Shown piece after piece: positions 26,745 to 36,127 of a stretch of 64,000 nt of DNA (positions are counted from its first letter, which is position 1; every line of letters begins with the position of its first letter). A model generated the notes under the pieces. The model saw only the letters and a list, made by a program, of their open reading frames with translations, was not told the origin of the DNA and did no database searches. The position numbers were made by a program, and so were the translations under genes. The DNA comes from Microbacterium sp. zg-Y625 (lineage in GTDB: Bacteria; Actinomycetota; Actinomycetes; Actinomycetales; Microbacteriaceae): positions 1,736,001 through 1,800,000 of the forward strand of contig NZ_CP126740.1 in assembly GCF_030246925.1 (NCBI RefSeq), given 5' to 3'.

Positions 26745-26949
26745 CCGCGAGGGCCGCCACGACCAGACCGCGACGTGAAAGCGCAGCTGATCGAAAGCGA
26801 GAACTCCCCGCACACGTGCGAGCGGTTCTGTTGCACACGAGTCGCGATCTCGATCTTTCGACCGCGGTTTGAGTAAGACCGCGTGGCTGGCCACAACGCT
26901 CGCGCGCAAACACAGAGTCGCTCCGTCGGCCCTTCTCCGCTTCCTTCGT

Positions 26950-27105
26950 CACGCGCAGCTGATGGACCGCGCGTCACTGTGGACAGCACACGGCATGTCC
27001 CTCGCCTTCGCCGGCATCCGCAGCAGCGACGAGGCGGAGCTGTCCGACAGTGTTCCCGCGAACGGCGAACACATGATCGCCGACGACGCGGGCGGCCGCG
27101 TCTGA
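26950..27105 (+). pseudogene. Truncated second copy of the M23-like gene 3' end
   Basis: Reading from HAQLMDRASLWTA to a TGA at 27103-27105, this segment matches the last ~50 residues of the M23-like protein (21243-22130): HAQLMDRASLWTAQ in the gene, HAQLMDRASLWTAH here, then AFAGIR and NGEH in both. Similarity starts abruptly at the HAQLM position. Upstream sequence is unrelated and the peptidase body is missing, so it cannot be functional. The two copies bracket the secreted dehydrogenase and differ at many third positions, which points to homologous DNA from another strain rather than a recent duplication. Confidence 0.8.
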
Positions 27106-27132
27106 GTCGAACCTCCGCTGGCCGGTCCCCGC

Positions 27133-27666
27133 TCAGCCCGCGATCGGACTACTGCAGGCTGGCGGGCAGGGTGCCGCCTGGGACTGCGCAGGGCGCGACT
27201 GGCCGGCGAACGTGATGAGGCTGAACACGCCCACGAGCGCCAGCGCACACCCGGCGTTGAAGAACCCGCCGGCGACGCTCCACAAGGACACCTCGGGATC
27301 GGATGCCAGCAGCACGACGACGAGTGCGCGGTCGAGCGCGACGGCGCCGACGGGAACGCCGACAACCCACCACAGCGGCCCCGCGGGGCGGATGAGCATG
27401 CGTACGACCCAGATGAGGAGGACAGCCAGCAGCACGAGGCCCGAGACGAAGACGGGGAGCGCCGGGATCTCCTCGAGCCACGTCGGCGGCCCGACGAGGT
27501 TCCGCCCTATGACAGGGATGGACACGCCGCCGCTTTCCAGTCCGCGCGCAGCGCGGGTCGTCTGGCCCACGGCGACGGTGCCGATGACGGCGGCGATCAT
27601 GAGCACGGGATACCTCGGCAGCCATGCGCCCATGGCCAGACGGAACACTCTGCGCCTCCACGTCAT
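27133..27666 (-). CDS. Four-helix membrane protein of unknown function
   Basis: A 177-residue protein with about four hydrophobic helices: near residues 12-29 (YPVLMIAAVIGTVAVG), 65-85 (FVSGLVLLAVLLIWVVRML), 93-115 (WWVVGVPVGAVALDRALVVVLL) and 128-150 (GGFFNAGCALALVGVFSLITFA). The N-terminus is basic and the C-terminus is Cys/Pro-rich. ATG at 27666 follows a GAGGGGG ribosome site. I recognise no family. It stands alone between the M23 remnant and tRNA-Gln. Confidence 0.6.
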   Translation of the reverse strand: MTWRRRVFRLAMGAWLPRYPVLMIAAVIGTVAVGQTTRAARGLESGGVSIPVIGRNLVGPPTWLEEIPALPVFVSGLVLLAVLLIWVVRMLIRPAGPLWWVVGVPVGAVALDRALVVVLLASDPEVSLWSVAGGFFNAGCALALVGVFSLITFAGQSRPAQSQAAPCPPACSSPIAG

Positions 27667-27731
27667 CGAAGCCCCCTCGATCCGGCACTCGACCACGACA
27701 TTACCGAACGCGGCGGGGCGCAGAAACGACG

Positions 27732-27757
27732 AAACCCCCGGTTTCCCGGGGGTTTTT
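27732..27757. terminator. Bidirectional intrinsic terminator after tRNA-Gln
   Basis: AAACCCCCGG and CCGGGGGTTT around a four-base loop, followed by further Ts. It follows tRNA-Gln on the minus strand. Confidence 0.88.
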
Positions 27758-27764
27758 CGTCTTG

Positions 27765-27836
27765 CTGGGGTACCTGGACTCGAACCAAGAACAACGGAAC
27801 CAGAAACCGCCGTGTTGCCAATTACACCATACCCCA
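27765..27836 (-). tRNA. tRNA-Gln (anticodon CTG)
   Basis: A 72-base tRNA reading CAG. The acceptor stem is TGGGGTA/TACCCCA with discriminator G, the anticodon loop is TTCTGGT, and the T-loop GGTTCGAGTCC. CCA is not encoded. Weak G-T and T-T pairs are at the ends of the anticodon stem. It lies beside gltX. Confidence 0.93.
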
Positions 27837-27927
27837 TCGGTTCGAAGTCGCCCTCGCACCGAAGATCAAGCATAGCCGATCTCCAGCCGTGACACGAACC
27901 GGCGTCGCCCCGGGCGTGCCGCGGCGG

Positions 27928-29442
27928 TCAGCCCGTGCGCTCGACCAGCGCGCTCAACCGGCGCAGCGTCTCGGTCTTGCCGAGCAGCTCCATCGATTCG
28001 AACAGCGGCGGCGAGATGCGCCGGCCGCTCAGCGCCACGCGCAGCGGACCGTAGGCGACCCGGGGCTTGAGGCCAAGCCCCTCGATGAGCGCCTCGGACA
28101 GCGCTTCCTGCACGGCGGCGGCTGCGAATCCCTGCTCGGGCACCAGCTCGAGCGCGCCCACCGAGGCGACGAGTACCTCGTTCGCGTTCGCGGGCAGGCT
28201 CTTCAGCGCATCCTCCTGGTAGTCGATCTCATTCGTGAAGAGGAAGCCCAGGAGGCCCGGGACCTCGCCCAGCAGCTGCACGCGCTCCTGCACGAGCGGG
28301 GCGGATGCCGTGATCATCTGCTGCTGCTCGGGGGTCGGCGGGTTCGAGACGACGCCGGCCGCGACGAGGTAGGGGACGATCCGGGCCGCGAAGTCCTCGG
28401 CATCCAGCATGCGGATGTGGTCGCCGTTGATCGACTCGGCCTTCTTCTGGTCGAAGCGGGCCGGGTTCGGGTTGACGTCGGCGATGTCGAAGGCGGCGAT
28501 GAACTCCTCGAGGGAGAACACGTCGCGGTCATGCGACAGCGACCAGCCGAGCAGGGCGAGGTAATTGAGCAGGCCTTCGTGGATGAAGCCCTTCTCGCGC
28601 TGCAGGAAGAGGTCTGCCTTCGGGTCCCGCTTGGAGAGCTTCTTGTTGCCCACTTCACCCAGCACGAGCGGCATGTGGCCGAACCGGGGGACGAAGGTCG
28701 TCACACCGGCCTCGATGAGCGCGGCGTAGAGCGCGAGCTGACGGGCCGTCGACGGCATGAGGTCCTCGCCGCGAATGACGTGCGTGATGCCCATGAGTGC
28801 GTCGTCGACGGGGTTGGTGAACGTGTACAGCGGCTGCCCACCTGCCCGCACGACGACGAAGTCGGGGAACGACCCGGCGGGGAAGGTCACCTCGCCGCGG
28901 ATGAGGTCCACGTAGGTGACGTCCTCGTCGGGCACCCGCAGGCGCCAGGCGGGCTCGCGGCCCTCGGCGCGGAACGCCGCCTTCTGCTCATCGGTGAGCG
29001 TCCGGTCGTAGTTGTCGTAGCCGAGCTGCTTCGCGCGGCCGTTGGCCTCGTTGCGGGCGTCGATCTCCTCGGCGGTCGAGTACGACTCGTACACCGCGCC
29101 GGCGTCGATCAGCTGCTGCAGCACGCCGGCGTAGATGTCGCCGCGCTGGGACTGCCGGTAGGGAGCGTGCGGTCCGCCCTTCTCGACGCCCTCGTCCCAG
29201 TCGATCTCGAGCCAGGTGAGCGCGTCGACGAGCTGCCGGTAGCTCTCCTCGCTGTCGCGGGCGGCGTCGGTGTCCTCCACGCGGAAGATCATCTTTCCGC
29301 CGGTGTGACGCGCGTAACCCCAGTTGTAGAGGGCGGTGCGCACCATGCCGACGTGCGGAAGACCGGTCGGCGAGGGGCAGAAGCGGACGCGGACGTCGGC
29401 GCCGGAAGCGGTCGTGGTCAGGGGGTGCGGTGCAGAGGACAT
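27928..29442 (-). CDS. gltX: Glutamate--tRNA ligase
   Basis: Charges tRNA-Glu, and in most actinobacteria that lack GlnRS also tRNA-Gln, which GatCAB then amidates. The 504 residues contain [22 protein letters not shown], where the class I HIGH motif reads [38 protein letters not shown] and the KLSKRDP loop (KMSKS equivalent). The C-terminal anticodon-binding domain is complete. ATG at 29442 is preceded by GGGAGGG and by TAGACT seven bases upstream, so it may be leaderless. No zinc-binding cysteine cluster was noticed. Two tRNA genes it should charge (Glu, Gln) lie in this window. Confidence 0.96.
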   Translation of the reverse strand: MSSAPHPLTTTASGADVRVRFCPSPTGLPHVGMVRTALYNWGYARHTGGKMIFRVEDTDAARDSEESYRQLVDALTWLEIDWDEGVEKGGPHAPYRQSQRGDIYAGVLQQLIDAGAVYESYSTAEEIDARNEANGRAKQLGYDNYDRTLTDEQKAAFRAEGREPAWRLRVPDEDVTYVDLIRGEVTFPAGSFPDFVVVRAGGQPLYTFTNPVDDALMGITHVIRGEDLMPSTARQLALYAALIEAGVTTFVPRFGHMPLVLGEVGNKKLSKRDPKADLFLQREKGFIHEGLLNYLALLGWSLSHDRDVFSLEEFIAAFDIADVNPNPARFDQKKAESINGDHIRMLDAEDFAARIVPYLVAAGVVSNPPTPEQQQMITASAPLVQERVQLLGEVPGLLGFLFTNEIDYQEDALKSLPANANEVLVASVGALELVPEQGFAAAAVQEALSEALIEGLGLKPRVAYGPLRVALSGRRISPPLFESMELLGKTETLRRLSALVERTG

Positions 29443-29449
29443 CCCTCCC

Positions 29450-29455
29450 AGTCTA
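29450..29455 (-). promoter_or_regulatory. -10 hexamer of gltX
   Basis: TAGACT seven bases before the ATG. The GGGAGGG between could also act as a ribosome site, so leaderless translation is likely but not certain. Confidence 0.5.
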
Positions 29456-29538
29456 GTTCCGCCGCGCCGCGCGCCCCGCGGTTCTTGTGGCGTGGGTCCG
29501 CGTCCGGTCGGTCCAGCCGCTCCCCTGGCTCGTCGCGT

Positions 29539-29625
29539 GTGCACAACGTCGGATGCCACGGGCGACGCGCCGCGCCGACGGCATCCGTCACCCGCGGGTG
29601 GGGCACGATCTCCGACGTTGTGCAC
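29539..29625. repeat. Long nested palindrome between gltX and MFS gene
   Basis: Outer arms GTGCACAACGTCGGA (29539-29553) and its exact complement (29611-29625), with inner GGATGCC/GGCATCC (29551-29557, 29580-29586). Architecture resembles the elements at 10704 and 46595 but the sequence differs. The 248-base interval has no other feature that I recognise. Confidence 0.7.
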
Positions 29626-29690
29626 GCACGCGGTCGAAAGAGCGGGCGGCATGTCCTCGCAGGGCCCGGACGAGCCGCGCCCGGGGCGGC

Positions 29691-30926
29691 TCAGCGACGG
29701 GCGTACGGGGCGAGGGCGGTGACGGACGCAACCACGAGCAGCGCGACGAGCGCGAGGCCGCCGTAGCCGATCCAGCCGAGGATCAGGCCGGCGAGGACCG
29801 CCCCCACGGCGGCGGATGCCGTCATGATCGTGTCGCTCACGCCCTGGCGCTTCGGGCGCAGCTCGGCGACCGTGCTCTCGGTCAGCAGCGCCGCGCCCGC
29901 GACGGTCGCCGCGCTCCAGCCGAGGCCGAGCAGCAGCAGCGCCACGAGCACGGCCCACTGCGACTGCGGCAGCACGGCCGCCGTGATGAGCGAGGCGGCC
30001 AGGATGCCCTGACCGAGCAGGATCGTCGGCATGCGCCCCCACCGGTCGGCCAGCATCCCGAAGACCGGCGACAGCCCGTACATCCCGAACACGTGCAGCG
30101 CGATCGTGACGCCGACCACCGTCGTCACCTGGTCCGGCGCAAGGTGCGACAGGTGCACCGGGGTCATCGCCATGACCGAGGCCATGACGACGTGCGAGCC
30201 GGCGACGGCGAACATCGCGTAGCGCGCGGTCCGCGGCGCATCGGTCTCCACCGCGATCTTCGGGCCGGCGGAGGACCCGCGGGCCAGTCGCTGCGCGGTC
30301 CGCAGCGGGTCCGGCCGGAGCCCGACCAGATACAGCACGAGCGCGAGGCTCTGCGCGACGAGGGAGAAGGCGTAGGAGCCGGTCAGCTGCGGCATCCCGA
30401 GGAATGCTCCGACCGCCTCCCCCGGGGTCAGCAAGAGCGGGCCCAGCACGCCTCCGACCGTCGTCGCCCACACCACGGTCCCGAGGTCGCGGCCGCGACG
30501 GTCGGCGGTCGACAGGTCGGTCGCCGCGAAGCGTGACTGCAGGTTGCCGGCGTTGCCGGCCCCGATGAGGATGACGCCGACCAGCAGCAGGGGGAAGAGC
30601 CTCAGGGCCGCGGCCGTGATGACGACGCCGATGCCGATGAGGGCGAGGACGTTGCCGATCGTCAGCGCCGTGCGCCGACCACGGCGGGCGGCGAGCCGCG
30701 CCAGCGGGATGGCGCACAGCGACGCGCCCAGCGTCACCGAGGCCGTCGCGAGCCCCGACAGCGAATCCTGGCCCGAGAGGTCCGCGGCCAGGAGCGCGCC
30801 GAGCGAGACCGTCGAGCCGAACGCCACCCCGCCGAGCACCTGACCGGCGCCGAGGACGGCGACCGTGCGGCGTTGGATGCCGAGGACCTCCGCGGTGCTG
30901 AGGGCAACCGCGCCGGACATGGTCAC
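29691..30926 (-). CDS. MFS transporter
   Basis: A 411-residue polytopic protein with about twelve helices in two halves. The loop between helices 2 and 3 carries [17 protein letters not shown], and its second-half counterpart is [16 protein letters not shown], both typical major-facilitator motif A sequences. The family usually exports drugs or metabolites; no substrate can be assigned. GTG at 30926 overlaps the FAH-hydrolase stop (GTGA); an ATG two codons later is an alternative. Being coupled to an FAH-family enzyme, it may handle an aromatic or keto acid, but that is speculation. Confidence 0.85.
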   Translation of the reverse strand: MTMSGAVALSTAEVLGIQRRTVAVLGAGQVLGGVAFGSTVSLGALLAADLSGQDSLSGLATASVTLGASLCAIPLARLAARRGRRTALTIGNVLALIGIGVVITAAALRLFPLLLVGVILIGAGNAGNLQSRFAATDLSTADRRGRDLGTVVWATTVGGVLGPLLLTPGEAVGAFLGMPQLTGSYAFSLVAQSLALVLYLVGLRPDPLRTAQRLARGSSAGPKIAVETDAPRTARYAMFAVAGSHVVMASVMAMTPVHLSHLAPDQVTTVVGVTIALHVFGMYGLSPVFGMLADRWGRMPTILLGQGILAASLITAAVLPQSQWAVLVALLLLGLGWSAATVAGAALLTESTVAELRPKRQGVSDTIMTASAAVGAVLAGLILGWIGYGGLALVALLVVASVTALAPYARR

Positions 30927-31690
30927 GCGTCGCGTGCGGTGTTGCGCAGGGTTCCGAGTCCCGTGATCTCGACCTCGACGGTGTCACCCGCGACGAAGGG
31001 CCCCACACCGGCGGGCGTGCCGGTGAGGATCACATCGCCGGGAAGGAGCGTGAAGGCCGCCGAGGCGTAGGCGATGACATCCGCCACCGAATGCACCATG
31101 TCGGCGATGGCCCCGTCCTGGCGCACCTCCCCGTTCACGCGGGTGACCACCCGTGCATCGCCCGCCGGGTCGAAGTCGGTCTCGATGGCCGGACCCAGCG
31201 GGCAGAAGGTGTCGAACCCCTTCGCCCGCGCCCACTGGCCGTCGGAGCGCTGCAGGTCGCGTGCCGTGACGTCGTTCGCGATGGTGTAGCCGAACACATA
31301 GTCCAGCGCCTTCTCTGCGGGCACGTTCTTCGCCACCCGCCCGATCACCACCGCCAGCTCACCCTCGTAGTCGGTCTGCTGGGACTGCGTCGGGCGCACG
31401 ATGGTGTCCCCGGGGCCGATGACCGACGTGTTCGGCTTGAAGAACAGCAGCGGCGCCGCGGGCGCCTCTCCGCCCATCTCGGCGGCGTGGTCCCGGTAGT
31501 TCTTGCCGACGCAGACGATCTTCGACCGCGGAATGACGGGGGCGAGCAGCGTCACCTCGCTCAGCGGCACGCGCTGACCGGTCGTCTCGAAGCCGGCGAA
31601 CAGCGGATCGCCGGCCAACACGACGAGATCGGTGTCGTCGACGATGCCGAAGGAGATGACGTCCTGGTGACTGAAGCGCGCGATTCTCAC
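30923..31690 (-). CDS. Fumarylacetoacetate hydrolase-family protein
   Basis: A 255-residue FAH-fold enzyme. It carries the family core: [33 protein letters not shown], the metal-binding [12 protein letters not shown] (Glu-x-Glu and later Asp), [20 protein letters not shown] and [13 protein letters not shown]. Members cleave C-C bonds or decarboxylate or tautomerise oxaloacetate-type substrates; this subgroup (one catalytic domain, no long N-terminal domain) often acts on acylpyruvates or 2-hydroxyhepta-dienedioate. GTG at 31690 follows TAGGGT by six bases, so a leaderless mRNA is likely. The specific reaction is not determinable. Confidence 0.85.
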   Translation of the reverse strand: MRIARFSHQDVISFGIVDDTDLVVLAGDPLFAGFETTGQRVPLSEVTLLAPVIPRSKIVCVGKNYRDHAAEMGGEAPAAPLLFFKPNTSVIGPGDTIVRPTQSQQTDYEGELAVVIGRVAKNVPAEKALDYVFGYTIANDVTARDLQRSDGQWARAKGFDTFCPLGPAIETDFDPAGDARVVTRVNGEVRQDGAIADMVHSVADVIAYASAAFTLLPGDVILTGTPAGVGPFVAGDTVEVEITGLGTLRNTARDA

Positions 31691-31696
31691 CGCATC

Positions 31697-31702
31697 ACCC
31701 TA
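31697..31702 (-). promoter_or_regulatory. -10 hexamer of leaderless FAH gene
   Basis: TAGGGT, six bases before the GTG start at 31690. Confidence 0.5.
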
Positions 31703-31717
31703 TCGAGCGGGCGCCCG

Positions 31718-32818
31718 TCAGGCATCCAGCCGCACGAGCCAGCCGTGGCGATCCTCGGCCCGGCCGTACTGGATGTCCGTCAGCTCCTGGCGCAGCGACA
31801 GTGCGAGGTCGCCCACGGGCTGCTCGTCGACGAAGTCCGCGCCCTTGAGCCAGCCGATGGGCGCCACCACGGCGGCGGTGCCGCACGCGAAGACCTCGAC
31901 GATGTCTCCGGATGCCACTCCCTGGCGCCATTCGTCGATCGAGACGTGCCGACCCACGACCTTGTGACCGCGGTCGGCGGCCAGCTGCAGCAGAGAGTCG
32001 CGGGTGATGCCCTCGAGGATCGACGGCGACTGCGGGGTCACGATCGTGCCGTCCTTGTACACGAACACGATGTTCATGCCGCCGAGCTCCTCGACGTTGC
32101 GGTCCGCGTCGAGGAAGACCACCTGGTCGCAGCCCTGCTCGTGCGCCTGTGCCTGCGGCAGCAGGCTGGCGGCGTAGTTGCCGCCGGTCTTGGCCGCTCC
32201 GGTGCCGCCCTTGCCGGCGCGGGCGTAGTCCTCGCTCAGCCAGATCGACACCGGCTTCGCGCCGCCCTTGAAGTAGGCGGCCACGGGGCTGGCGATGAGG
32301 TAGTAGGCCACCTTGTTGGCGGGGCGGACGCCCAGGAACGCCTCCTTGGCGAACATAAACGGCCGCAGGTACAGACTCTGGTCCTCGCCGGAGGGCACCC
32401 AGTCGCCGTCGACGGCGATCAGTTCGCGCAGCGACTGCAGGAAGTACTCGACGGGCAGTTCCGGCAGGGCCAGACGCCGGGCGCTGCGCTGCAGCCGCAG
32501 GGCGTTCTGCTCGGGGCGGAACGTGTGGATCGAGCCGTCGGCGTGACGGTAGGCCTTGATGCCCTCGAAGACCTCCTGGCCGTAGTGCAGCACGGCCGCG
32601 GCAGGGTCCAGCGAGATGGGTCCGTAGGGCTGCACGCGCGGACGGTGCCATCCGCCCCGGACCGACCAGCAGATGTCGACCATGTGGTCGGTGAACATCG
32701 TGCCGAACGCCGGATCCCGCAGGATCTCCTCGCGCTGGGCGGGGGTCTTGGCCGCGAGGTTGCGGGTGAGGGAGAACTCGAGCGGCGCGAGGCCGGCGTC
32801 GGGGTCGAGAAGAGTCAT
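31718..32818 (-). CDS. ilvE: Branched-chain amino acid aminotransferase
   Basis: Transfers the amino group from glutamate to the 2-keto acids of leucine, isoleucine and valine, the last step of their synthesis. The 366-residue PLP fold type IV protein has YGQEVFEGIKAYRHADG, LYLRPFMFAKEAFLGV and AAKTGGNYAASLLPQ, whose lysine binds PLP, then NVEELGGMNIVFV and ACGTAAVVAPIGWL. Length fits the BCAT group of actinobacteria. ATG at 32818 starts the usual N-terminus (MTLLDPDAGLAPLEFSLT). It is 55 bases after leuB and probably co-transcribed with it. Confidence 0.95.
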   Translation of the reverse strand: MTLLDPDAGLAPLEFSLTRNLAAKTPAQREEILRDPAFGTMFTDHMVDICWSVRGGWHRPRVQPYGPISLDPAAAVLHYGQEVFEGIKAYRHADGSIHTFRPEQNALRLQRSARRLALPELPVEYFLQSLRELIAVDGDWVPSGEDQSLYLRPFMFAKEAFLGVRPANKVAYYLIASPVAAYFKGGAKPVSIWLSEDYARAGKGGTGAAKTGGNYAASLLPQAQAHEQGCDQVVFLDADRNVEELGGMNIVFVYKDGTIVTPQSPSILEGITRDSLLQLAADRGHKVVGRHVSIDEWRQGVASGDIVEVFACGTAAVVAPIGWLKGADFVDEQPVGDLALSLRQELTDIQYGRAEDRHGWLVRLDA

Positions 32819-32873
32819 GTCAGTCCTGTCGCGTGGGGCGCCTGCAGCGCCGATGTCAGCGTACGCCCGCCGG

Positions 32874-33923
32874 TCAGGCGAGGCGGGCGGCGATCGCATC
32901 GCCGATCTGCGCCGTCGTGCGGGCTCCGCCGTCCCGAGCCGCGATGTCCTCCTCGGCCGCGCGGGTGACGCGCTGCGCTTCGTCCGTGAGCCCGAGGTGA
33001 TCGAGCAGCAGTGCGACGGAGAGGATGGCGGCCGTGGGATCGGCCTTCTGCTGTCCGGCGATGTCCGGCGCCGAGCCGTGCACGGGCTCGAACATCGAGG
33101 GGAAGGCGCCGTCGGGGTTGATGTTCCCCGAAGCCGCCAGGCCGATGCCACCGGTGACGGCGCCGGCCAAGTCGGTGAGGATGTCGCCGAAGAGGTTGTC
33201 GGTGACGATCACGTCGAAGCGATCCGGGTTCGTGACCAGGAAGATCGTCGCCGCGTCGACGTGCAGATAGTCTACGGCGACATCCGGGTGGTCCGCGGCG
33301 ACGGCATCCACGATGCGCTGCCACATGCCGCCGGCGTGCACCAGCACGTTGGTCTTGTGCACGAGGGTGAGCTTCTTCCGCCGGCGCTCGGCGAGGTCGA
33401 ACGCGTAGCGCACCACCCGCTCCACGCCGTACGCGGTGTTGACGCTCGTCTCGTTGGCGACCTCGTGCGGGGTGCCGGTGCGGATCGACCCGCCGTTGCC
33501 CACGTAGGGTCCTTCGGTGCCCTCGCGCACGACGACGAAGTCGATGTCTCCGGGCTGGGCCAGCGGGCCGGCGGCGCCGGGATAGAGCTTCGAGGGACGC
33601 AGGTTCACGTAGTGGTCCAGCGCGAAGCGCAGCTTCAGCAACAGACCGCGCTCGATGTTGGCGTCCTTCAGCCGCGGGTCGCCCGGCACTCCCCCGACGG
33701 CCCCGAGAAGGATCGCGTCGTGCTCCGCGATGGCGGCGAGGTCCTCGTCGGTGAGGGTGTCGCCGGTCTCGAGGTACCGGGCAGCCCCCAGCGAGAAGCG
33801 GGTCGACTCGAACGTCACCTCGGAGCCGGTGGTCGCCGCGGCGAGCACCTTCTCGGCCTCGGCGATGACCTCCGGCCCGATGCCGTCACCGGGGATGACG
33901 GCCAGCTTCACGACGCGCGACAT
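32874..33923 (-). CDS. leuB: 3-isopropylmalate dehydrogenase
   Basis: Oxidises and decarboxylates 3-isopropylmalate with NAD to 2-ketoisocaproate in leucine synthesis. The 349 residues contain [84 protein letters not shown] and a late [33 protein letters not shown], all standard. The ATG is preceded by GGAG with seven-base spacing. It completes the leucine pathway together with leuCD at 6-7.4 kb, though leuA is not in the window. Confidence 0.97.
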   Translation of the reverse strand: MSRVVKLAVIPGDGIGPEVIAEAEKVLAAATTGSEVTFESTRFSLGAARYLETGDTLTDEDLAAIAEHDAILLGAVGGVPGDPRLKDANIERGLLLKLRFALDHYVNLRPSKLYPGAAGPLAQPGDIDFVVVREGTEGPYVGNGGSIRTGTPHEVANETSVNTAYGVERVVRYAFDLAERRRKKLTLVHKTNVLVHAGGMWQRIVDAVAADHPDVAVDYLHVDAATIFLVTNPDRFDVIVTDNLFGDILTDLAGAVTGGIGLAASGNINPDGAFPSMFEPVHGSAPDIAGQQKADPTAAILSVALLLDHLGLTDEAQRVTRAAEEDIAARDGGARTTAQIGDAIAARLA

Positions 33924-33953
33924 GACACTCCTTCACGTGGGCCGCGCCGCAGG

Positions 33954-35510
33954 TCAGTCGGCGACGTGCTCGGGGGCGGCGCGGGATGCTCCCAGGGTAG
34001 TGGCCGCGATCACTGCGGCGACGACGACGAGGCCGGCGCCGATGAGGGCCGTGACGCCCACGCCCGCGTCGAATGCGTGGGCGGCGCTGGAGTGGAGGGC
34101 CTCGGCGACCGCGGGATCCAGCCCGGTTCCGGCGGTCACGGCCCCCGCCAGGGTCTCGCGGGCCGCGTCGGCCGCCGCAGCGGGCAGCCCCTCGGGAACC
34201 ACGATTCCGCTGCGGTACATCGCGGTCAGGATGCCGCCAAGAACGGCGGTGCCCAGCACCGCACCGAGCTCGTACGCGGTCTCGGAGACCGCGCTCGCGG
34301 CCCCCGCCTTCGCCGGCGGGACGCTCGCGAGGATGAGGTCGTTCGAGACCGTCTCGGCCGCTCCGATTCCGATTCCGAGCATCACGAACGCGAGGATCAG
34401 CGGCAGCAGGGCGTCGGGGTCGGCGGTGAGGGCGACGGTGACGTAGCCCGCCACCGAGAACAGCAGCGCGACGCTCACCACGATGCGCGGGTCGACGCGG
34501 CGGGCGACGGGTACGACCAGCAGCCCGGCGGCGATCATGGCGGCCATGCCGGGCACCAGGGCGAGACCGGCATCCATCGGCGACAGCCCCACGATGAGCT
34601 GCAGATGCTGCGAGATGAAGAAGAGGAAGCCGACGAGGGCGACCACGCTCAGCAGGTTGACCACCAGTGCCCCGCTGAATGTGCCGCGGGAGAACAGGCG
34701 CATATCGAGCATCGGCGAGGCCGAACGCAGCTGCCGGCGCACGAACAGCGCGCCGGATCCGACACCGGCGAGCAGCAGCACGAGCGGCAGGGGTCCGGGG
34801 CCGTGCACCGCGAACTCCTTGATCGCGTAGACGATCGGCACCATCGTCGTCAGCGACAGCAGGATGCTGAGCGGGTCGATGCGTCCGGGGTGGGGGTCGC
34901 GGCTCTCGGGCACCAGCAGCGGGGCCAGGACGAGCAACGGGACGAGCACCGGCACCGACATGAGGAAGACCGATCCCCACGGGAAGTGCTCCAGCAGCAG
35001 GCCGCCCACGATGGGGCCGAGCGCCGCGCCGGCGGAGAACATCGACGCCCAGACGGCGATCGCGAACCGTCGCTGGTTGCGATCGGTGAAGATGCTGCGC
35101 AGCAGCGAGAGCGTCGACGGCATGAGCATGGCGCCGAAGACACCCATGGCCGCGCGCGCCGCGATGAGAAGGACCGCGGTCGGCGCGAAGGCCGCGGCGA
35201 CCGACACCGCGGCGAATCCGGTGGCGCCGATCAGCAGCATCCGTCGGCGCCCGAAGCGGTCGCCGAGGGTTCCCATCGTCACCAAGAGGCCGGCGAGGAC
35301 CAGCGGATAGGCGTCGATGATCCACAGCTGCTCGGCGCTCGTCGGCGCGAGGTCGCGCGCGATGTCGGGCAGCGCGAAGCTCAGCACCGTGTTGTCGACG
35401 GAGACGAGCAGCACCGGAAGCATCAGCACGACCAGCGCCGTCCAGCCGCGCCAGCCCACGCGCTCGCCCTGGCTGTCGGCGAGGCGGATCTCTTCTGTCA
35501 GTGTCATCAT
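33954..35510 (-). CDS. MFS drug-type transporter, DHA2 family
   Basis: A 518-residue membrane protein with about fourteen helices, as in QacA/EmrB exporters. Landmarks are SVDNTVLSFALPDIARDL in helix 1, GTLGDRFGRRRMLLIG (motif A) and GPIVGGLLLEHFPWGSVFLMSVPVLV (motif C region). A final helix precedes a hydrophilic tail. It begins with two ATG codons and has no strong ribosome site. It is divergent from a TetR regulator, with a palindrome at 35516-35535 over the shared promoters, so it is probably induced when the regulator binds a toxic compound. Confidence 0.88.
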   Translation of the reverse strand: MMTLTEEIRLADSQGERVGWRGWTALVVLMLPVLLVSVDNTVLSFALPDIARDLAPTSAEQLWIIDAYPLVLAGLLVTMGTLGDRFGRRRMLLIGATGFAAVSVAAAFAPTAVLLIAARAAMGVFGAMLMPSTLSLLRSIFTDRNQRRFAIAVWASMFSAGAALGPIVGGLLLEHFPWGSVFLMSVPVLVPLLVLAPLLVPESRDPHPGRIDPLSILLSLTTMVPIVYAIKEFAVHGPGPLPLVLLLAGVGSGALFVRRQLRSASPMLDMRLFSRGTFSGALVVNLLSVVALVGFLFFISQHLQLIVGLSPMDAGLALVPGMAAMIAAGLLVVPVARRVDPRIVVSVALLFSVAGYVTVALTADPDALLPLILAFVMLGIGIGAAETVSNDLILASVPPAKAGAASAVSETAYELGAVLGTAVLGGILTAMYRSGIVVPEGLPAAAADAARETLAGAVTAGTGLDPAVAEALHSSAAHAFDAGVGVTALIGAGLVVVAAVIAATTLGASRAAPEHVAD

Positions 35511-35515
35511 GATTG

Positions 35516-35535
35516 TTTACCGTCCAGCCGGTATA
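35516..35535. promoter_or_regulatory. Probable TetR operator between MFS and tetR genes
   Basis: TTTACCG, a six-base gap, CGGTATA: an inverted repeat matching at six of seven positions and resembling TetR-family operators. It overlaps a minus-strand TATACC (35530-35535) and a plus-strand TATAGT (35532-35537), so one bound dimer could block both promoters. Confidence 0.6.
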
Positions 35536-35537
35536 GT
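35532..35537 (+). promoter_or_regulatory. -10 hexamer for tetR and its upstream reading frame
   Basis: TATAGT followed by six bases and the ATG at 35544. It lies inside the predicted operator. Confidence 0.55.
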
Positions 35538-35543
35538 AACAGC

Positions 35544-35579
35544 ATGCCCGGTCTCCCGTCGATGCGATCACGCGCATGA
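35544..35579 (+). CDS. Short upstream reading frame coupled to tetR
   Basis: Eleven codons (MPGLPSMRSRA) beginning six bases after TATAGT, so probably translated from a leaderless mRNA. Its TGA overlaps the tetR ATG as ATGA. No ribosome site precedes tetR itself, so translation of this mini-gene may be what delivers ribosomes to tetR. Inferred from geometry only. Confidence 0.45.
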   Translation: MPGLPSMRSRA

Positions 35580-36127
35580 GCCGCCCACCGCTTGCCCGCG
35601 AGAAGGTGCTCGACGCCTTCGAGGCGATCCTCATCGAAGAGGGAGAACGCCCCGCGACGCTGGAGGCGACCGCGCGCGCGGCAGGGGTCTCCAAGGGCGG
35701 CCTGCTCTACCACTTCGGCACCAAGGAGGCGCTGGAGACGGGGCTGCTCGAGCGACTGCGCGCGCTCGTCGACGCGGACGTCTCCGCGACCGCCGCCGCA
35801 CCCGACGGACCGGTGTCGTACTTCCTGCGCTCGTCGGTCATGCACAACGACCCGCTCGACCGCGCGCTGCTGGCGACCTCGCGACTGGCGCAGGGCGGCA
35901 ACGCGACGGCGCGCGACGCACTGCGCACGGTCCGGGAGGACTGGGCGGCCGTGCTGCGCCCGCACGTGCGCGACGAGACGGCGCTGGACCTCGTCATGCT
36001 CGTCAGCGACGGGCTCTACTTCAACAACGCCCTCGCCGGCGGCTCCGTGCCGGGGCCGGTGCCGCGCGGCGCGGCGATGGACGCGCTGATCTCGCTCGTC
36101 GAAGAGGCGACGCTCAGGACTCGGTGA
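35576..36127 (+). CDS. TetR-family transcriptional regulator
   Basis: A 183-residue repressor-type protein. The N-terminal helix-turn-helix is ATLEATARAAGVSKGGLLYHFGTKEALETGLLERL; the all-helical ligand domain follows, with a family-typical EDWAAVLRPHV and a Gly/Ala-rich end. Divergent from a DHA2 exporter and next to a TetR-like operator, it most likely represses that exporter and itself. No Shine-Dalgarno precedes the ATG; translation may depend on the overlapping short frame upstream. Its 3' end overlaps convergent serA by 14 bases. Confidence 0.9.
   Translation: MSRPPLAREKVLDAFEAILIEEGERPATLEATARAAGVSKGGLLYHFGTKEALETGLLERLRALVDADVSATAAAPDGPVSYFLRSSVMHNDPLDRALLATSRLAQGGNATARDALRTVREDWAAVLRPHVRDETALDLVMLVSDGLYFNNALAGGSVPGPVPRGAAMDALISLVEEATLRTR

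Noticed and set aside
26785..26800. Extra CGCAGCTGAT copy near the M23 remnant as a recombination target site
   Set aside because: Only ten bases match and the flanks differ; chance is a sufficient explanation.
32673..35579. 968-codon open frame opposite leuB, the MFS gene and the ilvE 5' end
   Set aside because: Composition artefact; only its last 11 codons coincide with a plausible short frame before tetR.
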